Source: Hexactinellida sp. DTS-2022 (Eukaryota > Porifera > Hexactinellida). Taken from it: DNA of 64,000 nt. Where the stretch lies: positions 4,454,501-4,518,500 of the forward strand of contig JAPNXP010000001.1 in NCBI GenBank assembly GCA_028753945.1, in the 5' to 3' direction. The translations under genes were made by a program, and so were the position numbers. This document shows, in pieces, positions 57,111-64,000 of the stretch (its first letter is position 1; the number at the start of each line of letters is the position of its first letter). The notes under the pieces were generated by a model, which worked only from the letters and a program-made list of their open reading frames with translations, did not search any database and had not been told where the DNA came from.

Positions 57111-57965
57111 CATTAGACGCCAAGTTTGGAGTTCTGGAATATGGGCCCCCACAGGTTTTTGTGCCAGGTGGCTGACCAGATTTTCTTGCCCAGAAATTCT
57201 TGGATAAATCCCTGTTTGTGTTCCATACAAATTTGACCTCTTTCAAATATTTTCCGTATCATTGAAATATACCGCTCATGTTGTATGGCTAACACCTTTA
57301 GGGTGCCGTAAAATTTTAACCTCCATTATGAAGTGCCGGCCAAGAGAATCCTAGATAAACCCCTGAGTTTGACACACACCTAAGATCATATTTAGGCTGT
57401 AAACTATAAGGAAGATGTTACTTATACGATCCTAGTGTTCATGCATAGCATTCTATACATAAGGCAATGGCACTCACTCAAATTTCTGGACAAGTGATTG
57501 GTTAGTATAGTTTAACTAAATATATGCAATGCAATTATTCTTCGAAATAAGTATTCCAGGGGGCTTCTACTTATGTAATTGTTTTTTATAAAGGTAGTCA
57601 TGTACAAGACGCATATTTTTGAGGTAGCACTATGTCGAAATGACGTCACCGTTTTGTCTAATAGGCCAAATATGCTAAAACTTTGAACTCCTGTAAAATG
57701 TTCAATTTCGATTTTTCAAACAAATTGCTTTGACTAACCCTTATAGGAGTCATTTTACATTAATATCTCAGAATCAATTATGGAATGTTACCACATTCCT
57801 ATGTTGCTATGGAAACGTGATTTGAATGATTTAGGTCATATTTCGAGAAGGAATATAGGTACAGCTTATCCAATGGATATGTGCTATGTAATTATATTGC
57901 TGATCAAAAATCGGAGGCTATTCCCCGCAGGCTATTTTCTAAACTTCCAAAACTTGGTGCCTATG
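57111..57965. mobile_element. 855-bp hAT-like element (CATAGGCGCCAAG family)
   Basis: Left end CATTAGACGCCAAGTTTGG, right end CCAAAACTTGGTGCCTATG. AAAGGAGT (57103-57110) and GAAGGAGT (57966-57973) flank it. Related to the short element at 19554-19876. No transposase frame. Confidence 0.75.
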
Positions 57966-58363
57966 GAAGGAGTCTATTAAAGTTTAACAAGGGGGCTCCA
58001 CCCGTTACGCCCCCTCCCCCTCTTCTACACCACTGGTTATAGTTATTAAATGAATCTGGATCCATTAGGTTAGCTTTTTAACATTTCCCTAGTTCACCCA
58101 AGAGCTAAAATCATCAAACTATCATTTCACGTTGAGAATTTTGTTAAGTCTTTCGTTTGTGGCTACCGTGAATCCGTGATCGCAATTCTTGACCGCCCAA
58201 AAATACAAATTTAATGCTGATCAAAAGTAAAATTGTTGTCCAATTTGCAATTAGATTTATTTATAGTTAACTAAGTGGGTCCCACATGACTCATTAGTAG
58301 TACGTATATCGTTTTTAGTTTACTGTGATTTTTTTCTGTGAGCGCCCATGAGATACTTGAACG

Positions 58364-59399
58364 CAGGGGCGTCAGGTTCAGGGGGGGCGGGGGGGCTCGC
58401 CCCCCCCCTGTTTTGAAATGAGCCCAAAACCGGGGGGGGCGCCCCCCCCCCCCCCCCCAGTTTCTTTTCAAAGATTATGATCACTTTAAAAAGGTATTTT
58501 TATCCTAGTTTACTAATTGTGCTGTGAATAAATATGCAGTGCGTGATTGCAATACTAGATACTACTGATTATTTATAATATATTTATGTATTTGAAACAT
58601 AGACTCCTTAAGGAGTCTATGATTTGAAATGTGTACGTGTAATTTAAGAGAATTAATATTATCATAAACAAATTAATGTCATTAACTTATTTTAAGAATT
58701 CCTCAAGCTATCTTCACTTAGCACAAATCGATTCATCCTGACCTCACTCCTATTTAATCCATTCGTCAGTGATTTTGCCAATATCCAATTGGTCCAATAT
58801 TCACGGTTGCCGTAGGAATTGAATTTCCGTTCCCATTCCCATCCCATTCGCATAGGAATTGTGGGAATCCCCATAAGGAATCCCATCAGGGAGTATAATA
58901 TATACATAAAAGCGAATTTAATTACTAAAGCAGATTCGTATCATAGTAAAGCCTATATTAATTAAGGATGACCTAATGAAACCATATTCGAATATCCCAT
59001 GGGAATTCCCATGGGGATCCCCACAGGGGAAAATTTTATTCCCATTCCCATCCCATTCCCATGGGTATGGGGATCCCCATGGGAATTCCCATACCCACGG
59101 CAACCCTGCCAATATTTCATTATGTACATTGCATAATGCGCATGAGAGGGTAAATAATTCATTTAGGCCTTCAGCGAACTGAGAATCTGGATCGCAGTCC
59201 GGAGAAGTGAGCGATGTTTGTGCTGGAAAAAATGTTTTAATTGCGGCTGGGCAATCTTAGGTTTTTTAGCGGAACGCTCAGAATAAGACATTTATTATTT
59301 TCAAGAATAATTAGAGTCAGAACACGAATTAGCAAATTATTAGATTTAGAATTTATTGAATTACTAGAATCTTGACTTTGTATTTATGGTTGGAAACGG
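58364..59399. mobile_element. hAT-like element, copy 2, inverted and truncated
   Basis: Begins with the end CAGGGGCGTCAGGTT and runs as the reverse complement of 53999-55149, including the CCCATGGGGATCCCC-type interior. It stops at about 59399 (TGGTTGGAAACGGGG), where the other end is missing. Confidence 0.85.
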
Positions 59400-59560
59400 G
59401 GCGCATGCTTTTGTCGAATTTCTAGTATGCATTTGTCCGAAATTTTGGAGTATGCATTTGTCCGAATTTGTTGTATGCATTTGTCCGACTGGAGTATGCA
59501 TTTGTCCGAATTTTGTTGTATGCATTTGTCCGACAGAAGTAAGCATTTGTCATTGAGTTT
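59400..59560. repeat. Short tandem repeat of GTATGCATTTGTCCGAA
   Basis: Six to seven imperfect copies of about 20-30 bases, abutting the truncated transposon end. Confidence 0.85.
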
Positions 59561-59677
59561 TTATGGATCATTGATAAAACACTCGCATTTCTAAGTGTGA
59601 TTTTATGGTTTATTGTTAAAACGCACGCATTTCTAAAATTTTCAGTTCACACCGTTTATAATCAACAAATAAACAAG

Positions 59678-60913
59678 CTAGAAACATTGCAGAGAATAGT
59701 TGGGATTACGAGAAAAAACACAAATAGTTCCTAAGTTGGAAATACAAACTCCAAAGGGCTCAATAAACTCTCCCTTTCCCTCCCCTTTCCTTCCCAAGGT
59801 GTGAATATGATGTCCCGATTCAGTATACACCTTGATGGCATTACTCGCACAGTCGCTAATGATGATATTACCAGCGGAGTCCAAACAAAAGAAGGAAGGG
59901 CTAGCGACCAAAATGTCCTCTGTCCCTATAGAGACACAGGAACTGAGGGGGTGTCCTTCTCGAGAGAAGAAATGGACACATTTGGGACTCCTGTCTAGCA
60001 CCACGATTCGATCAGCTGACAGCATAACGTCTCTAGGGTAATACAGCTGTCCTATTCCGATGCAAGACTTGAATTTGAGGAGTTTCGAGTATACGCACAC
60101 TCTGTGGTTGAGGCAATCTGCAACTAACACGTCTCCGTTAGTGTCGATACAGAGTCCAAAGGGACCGTTAAACTCTCCTTCCTTGTTGCCTCTAGTTCCA
60201 GTTCTGTTCATTAGCTTGCAATCTTTCTTTCGGAATTGTAACAATGCATTGTACCATGTGTCGGTTACGAATATGGACTCGTTATTAACAGCTATTCCCC
60301 ATGGATGCACGAGCTTATCATTCTTGAATTGTGCCACAAACTCTCCCTTTAACGACACTATTTGCACACGATTGTTCGCATAATCTGCTACGTACACTAG
60401 CTCAGTGGATTCATCGAATGCTATTCCTTCGGCTTCCAACTCATTAGCACCTGCACCAAACTTCCCAGCTGTTAATACCGGTTCTCGCTTGAGAGAATAG
60501 TCCGGTATCTCACACGGGACTATCTCTCCTAGCTCGGATATCAGCTGTCGGATTGTGTCCTTATTTTGACACCTTAAGACGGGACATAGGAATGTGGCAG
60601 ATGGTCCCAGTTCCTTAATGCCCTGTTGGTAGGCTTGTTTGGCCTGTTCATGGAACTTTAGGTTTGGGTTTACCTTTATGCTCATTTCCTGCATTTGTTG
60701 CTGTACCCTTTCCAGTTCTTCTATGGCAGCGATACGAGTGGCATCTTTGTTCCTGTGGTCCTCTCGCAGCTCACGGACCCTCTGGAGGAGAGCGTCCCTC
60801 CTCGCGATCAGCTGATCGATTAGGGGATCGAATGTTTGGAGGATGATAGTGGCGACATTGTCGAAATGTGCCATTTTATCGAAAGTTACATTTGTAGGCA
60901 TATTAGTGGCCAT
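59678..60913 (-). CDS. Coiled-coil plus NHL-repeat protein (TRIM-NHL-like without RING or B-box)
   Basis: 411 residues, single exon, ATG at 60911-60913. Residues about 20-95 form an antiparallel-type coiled coil (LIDQLIARRDALLQRVREL, RIAAIEELERVQQQMQEM) like the one after B-boxes in TRIM proteins. From about residue 145, six NHL repeats make a beta-propeller (GIAFDESTELVYVADYANNR, HPWGIAVNNESIFVTDTWYN, GPFGLCIDTNGDVLVADCLN, YPRDVMLSADRIVVLDRSP, FFCLDSAGNIIISDCASN, EPFGVCISNLGTICVFSRN). TRIM-NHL proteins bind RNA or protein partners through the propeller and ubiquitinate through the RING. With no RING here, only a scaffold or binding role is plausible. From memory, sponge genomes contain many proteins of this coiled-coil/NHL design, a weak clue to the host. 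The plus-strand frames within are shadows. Confidence 0.88.
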   Translation of the reverse strand: MATNMPTNVTFDKMAHFDNVATIILQTFDPLIDQLIARRDALLQRVRELREDHRNKDATRIAAIEELERVQQQMQEMSIKVNPNLKFHEQAKQAYQQGIKELGPSATFLCPVLRCQNKDTIRQLISELGEIVPCEIPDYSLKREPVLTAGKFGAGANELEAEGIAFDESTELVYVADYANNRVQIVSLKGEFVAQFKNDKLVHPWGIAVNNESIFVTDTWYNALLQFRKKDCKLMNRTGTRGNKEGEFNGPFGLCIDTNGDVLVADCLNHRVCVYSKLLKFKSCIGIGQLYYPRDVMLSADRIVVLDRSPKCVHFFSREGHPLSSCVSIGTEDILVASPSFFCLDSAGNIIISDCASNAIKVYTESGHHIHTLGRKGEGKGEFIEPFGVCISNLGTICVFSRNPNYSLQCF

Positions 60914-61255
60914 TATAGTTTCAGTTAAGAATTGAGTTTATTCAAATATTTAATTAATCTAATACAGTCCTATCTTATACTTGTGTAATTTGAGAATACC
61001 AAAGTACGTCAATGGTTGCTATGGTGATATCTGGAAAGTTAGGGAATTTTTATTGGTTAGTTGTGTCTACTATGACTCGATTAGAATAATCTGGAATTGT
61101 TTATCAGTTCAAAGTAGTGTTTTACAAGTTTTTTAAATGTGCTTGTTTGCCACAAACAAAAGTTCCAATTCTTATCCTAAAGAACAATATTGCGTTTAGC
61201 CAAACATAGCTGATTCATTATTTGAATTCTCCAAACTAAATTTAATGCTAACATA
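60914..61255. other. Upstream region of the NHL gene
   Basis: AT-rich. It presumably holds the minus-strand promoter; no motif stands out. Confidence 0.4.
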
Positions 61256-61257
61256 CT

Positions 61258-61505
61258 TTTTACTGTGCCGACTAGTATACTGTAGTATAGTGGCCCAGTA
61301 TTGAAATGACTGCTTTGGGATACATATTAATATTATTATTACTGTGCCGACTATAGTATAGTATAGTGGCCCAGTTCTAATCTTAGTGCTTTGGTTAGTT
61401 ATTACTGTGCCGACTATACTATAGTATAGTGGCCCAGTGCTAATCTCACTGCCTTTATTACTGTGCCGACTATACTATAGTAAGTATAGTGGCCCAGTAT
61501 TGGAA
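61258..61505. repeat. Palindromic S units on the opposite strand, four copies
   Basis: TTACTGTGCCGACTATACTA followed by TAGTATAGTGGCCCAGT, four times at 58-80-bp spacing. These are the reverse complement of the units at 42949-43197, with spacers of TAATCTTAGTGC/CACTGCCTTTATTA type. They are more diverged from one another than those in the array. Confidence 0.88.
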
Positions 61506-61639
61506 TCACTGCCTTTATTATTATTTCTCCGTAGCAGGTGCCCTGGCCACACCTGTATACATTGAGGGCTGAAACTTGGCATGTAGTTGCGGAGGGACCG
61601 TCTAATTTGCACCTGGGGTTACGATTTTTTATCAAATGA

Positions 61640-62227
61640 TTTCAACACCTATTTAAACTAATTATAGCTCATAACATGAAATAATTAATATTGAGCTTGA
61701 AAAAATTTACATGTACGGATAGAGAATTAAATTCTACACCTTTTCACAGTGCACGAATTTTTAAATTGGGTTTCGTTAGTGCCACAATAGAGTTGCAAGT
61801 TTCCTTTGTTTACTAAAACTTCAGTTCCATTGAAAGTGTTAAATCTAATTCTATTGTTTCAACTTGTAATAATTATATTGATTTGACTTGTTAAATCTTA
61901 TTCTATTGTTTCAACTTGCGATAATTATATTGATTTAACTTATAAATTCCAGCTGGCTTCTATTTAATTATAGTATTATTATACAATGGATTAAATTAAA
62001 TAATTTAATATAAGGAATTTGTTGACTCAACTCAACCAACCGTGGATAACATTGCTAAAATAAATAACTAATAATATAACTTATTATCAATACATAATGA
62101 ATGAATGGCATTAAACTCAAGATAGTTTATGATAGAAACAAACTTTAAATTTATCTACCGTTCCTTGTGACTCGGACCAATTAACAAATGGTTCTTCACA
62201 CCTTGGGCGTTGATGACTTGGCGAAAA
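61640..62227. repeat. Flank of a foldback repeat; no gene
   Basis: Resembles 4730-5150 (TAAATCTTATTCTATTGTTTC, ATAATTATATTGATTTAACT). Part of this block recurs at 62530-62740, so it is a local duplication around the M copy. Confidence 0.6.
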
Positions 62228-62348
62228 AAATCCAAAATTGCAGCCTGCGCCGACAGCATGTTCCTTTGGAGGGACTATCAATAAACCACCAACAAAATAT
62301 AGTGCCACCAAAGGAACATGCGTCGGCACAGCTGCAATTTTCGATTTT
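62228..62348. repeat. Foldback repeat family M
   Basis: TCCAAAATTGCAGCCTGCGC ... GTCGGCACAGCTGCAATTTT, with the usual internal pairing. Confidence 0.85.
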
Positions 62349-62785
62349 TATTTTCCCTCCGTATCCTCTCCACAGAACTGAGTATTATTAATTAAGAGCC
62401 CAAATTTTCAGGATAAGTGTCTCATGGGTTACAGATGTGCACCTGGGGTCACGATTTTGTATTACAAATTTTTGGCTACAGCCGAGGGTTAATATTAGAA
62501 AAAGAACAATAAATAGTGCGCGTATATTTAATTTATATGCATTCGATAGAGAATTAAATTCTACACCTTTTCACAGTGCACGAATTTTTAAATTGGGTTT
62601 CGTTTGTGCCATAATTGAGTTGCAAGTTTCCTTTGTTTACTAACACTTCAGTTCTATTGAAAGTGTTAAATCTAATTCTATTGTTTCAACTCGTTATTAT
62701 TATATTGATTCAACTTGTGAGATCGAGTAGGCTTCTATTTTCCAATTGAAAACTTAGATTTTACATTCCATAACAACGACAAATT

Positions 62786-63488
62786 GGGAATGCTGCATTT
62801 ACCAACAAAATTCATTCAAATTACCAACAAATTTGTGACTGTCATTATACCAACACATGTTGTCAATTTACCAACAATAGAACATCTATTGTGCTCTATT
62901 GTTGGTAAATGACAGTTGTCAATTTACCAACAACTCTTGTCATTATACCAACAACTGTTGTCATTATACCAACAAGTGTATTCAATTTACTAACAAGTTT
63001 TCCCCATTTAGTTTTATGTTTTCCGCCTACCCGTCAAATGAATAACATGTGCAATTTTTATATAAATTACAATCGCATAAATGGGAGACTGTTCAGACGA
63101 CTGGGGTTTTAACTTATACTCAATAATAGTCAATTTAAAAGGTTTGGTTTTCCACGAGACATTGTCCGGACGACTGGGGTTTTCACCAATATGCAATAAA
63201 ATCAATTAAAAGTTCGCGTTTTTAGTTCGTTACTGGGGGCATTTGTAAGACGATTAAGGGGCCTGGGAGTAGATAGAATAAATTTTCTACAATAGATTTT
63301 CTATTGTTGGTAAATTGACAACAGTTGTTGGTAAATTGACAACATGGTTGGTAAATTGAAATCGGTAGTTAACTAACAATAGAACACAATATATTTTCTA
63401 TTGTTGGTAAATTGACAACAGTTGTTGGTAAAATGACAACAGTTGTTGGTAATTTGAATGAATTTTGTTGGTAGAATGCATGCTTCCC
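62786..63488. mobile_element. 703-bp MITE with 45-bp TIRs and 8-bp target duplication
   Basis: The ends GGGAATGCTGCATTTACC and GGTAGAATGCATGCTTCCC extend into about 45 bp of near-perfect inverted repeat (CAACAAAATTCATTCAAATT inside). GACAAATT flanks both sides (62778-62785 and 63489-63496). The two halves are tandem copies of TTGTTGGTAAATTGACAACA facing each other. The centre has two copies of GACGACTGGGGTTTT. No transposase. Confidence 0.92.
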
Positions 63489-63779
63489 GACAAATTATGT
63501 GATTATATTTATTTCTGCTTAGAATATTCTTGCACAATGGATACATGACATATTTAATTATAATTAATTCGCTCTGTGTTTAACTTATAGAGACGGTTCC
63601 AATTAGATTATTGGAGTTATCGAGTGCGCTGAATTCAAATATGATGGTGAAATTATATTTAAATTAATAATTATTGCAAATAATTGAACTTAATTTATTT
63701 TGCTGTATATAATAATGGTGTTAAATAATAAATAAATAAATTAAATATTTATACTAATTAGATAAATTTCATTAATCTC

Positions 63780-64000
63780 AGAGATGATACAAGATAGAAA
63801 CAAACTTTCAATTTATCAATTGGTCCTTATGCCAGGTACCACCTATACAAGTGGGTCTTGACACCTTGAGGTGATTATGACATCGTCAAAAAAATGTACT
63901 TTTACAATTTTTTTAATTCGATATTTAAAATGGGTTAGTTGATGTTGGGTGATGACCCAACACACACATAAAAAATGCTGAGTCATCAGCTATTATATTC
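63780..64000. repeat. Inverted copy of the 39290-39530 repeat, running off the window
   Basis: Reverse complement of 39290-39530, with both hairpins (GTTGGGTGATGACCCAAC and GCTGAGTCATCAGC) conserved. Confidence 0.75.

Larger units (their letters stand above)
56207..58035. mobile_element. 1.8-kb hAT-like element containing later insertions
   Basis: Begins CAGTGGTGTA and ends TACACCACTG. GTTATAGG (56199-56206) and GTTATAGT (58036-58043) flank it. Inside it are a partial pogo-like MITE (56217-56330), the ribozyme dimer (56493-56965) and another hAT-like element (57111-57965), each in its own target site. No transposase frame was recognised. Confidence 0.75.

Overview
The window is AT-rich nuclear DNA of an animal. 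Genes are spliced with GT-AG introns, and the gene set (protocadherin-like cadherin, TAF3, STARD10, NMNAT, NACHT-type immune genes, coiled-coil/NHL protein) is metazoan. The coiled-coil/NHL protein without RING or B-box and the death-fold NACHT genes recall, from memory, the large families of sponges and also cnidarians. An early-branching invertebrate, perhaps a sponge, is my best guess, but the sequence alone does not settle it.

Layout. 1-0.4 kb: 3' end of a short-chain dehydrogenase gene. 0.4-8.6 kb: gene-poor, with foldback repeats, a hairpin-cluster module, a hAT-type MITE with a perfect 8-bp target duplication, and a decayed LTR-retrotransposon gag/protease. 8.6-16.3 kb: a nine-exon transmembrane cadherin whose exon phases all join. 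16.4-21 kb: repeats, including a composite element present twice in opposite orientation. 21-32.7 kb: the gene-dense core, with STARD10-like, an NLR (NACHT) pseudogene on the minus strand, NMNAT, TAF3 (three exons), a CCDC152-like coiled-coil protein, a frameshifted actin-like gene and an unusual small GTPase. Most of these are intronless. 33.9-43.8 kb: a complex tandem array of about 10 kb built from a few modules joined at A-runs. 44-47.5 kb: MITEs and a hAT transposase C-terminal remnant. 47.9-49.6 kb: a tandem-DED plus NACHT gene with one frameshift. 49.8-59.6 kb: nested transposons. 59.7-60.9 kb: the coiled-coil/NHL gene on the minus strand. 61-64 kb: repeats.

The most notable element is at 56.49-56.97 kb. 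It is a dimer of a 238-bp unit, each unit carrying a complete hammerhead self-cleaving ribozyme on the minus strand, and the dimer is flanked by a 6-bp direct repeat. This is the layout of a retrozyme, a non-coding retroelement thought to spread through circular RNA. The other strong theme is the density of short non-autonomous DNA transposons. They fall into three groups by target site: TA duplications with CAGT ends (pogo-like), 8-bp duplications (hAT-like) and 5-bp duplications. Several sites are proven by an uninterrupted paralogous copy elsewhere in the window. The interiors of many of these elements are made of degenerate copies of their own ends.

The genes do not form an obvious pathway. 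TAF3 acts in transcription initiation, NMNAT in NAD synthesis and STARD10 in lipid transfer. The two NACHT loci (22.5-23.9 and 47.9-49.6 kb) are remnants or members of an innate-immune receptor family.
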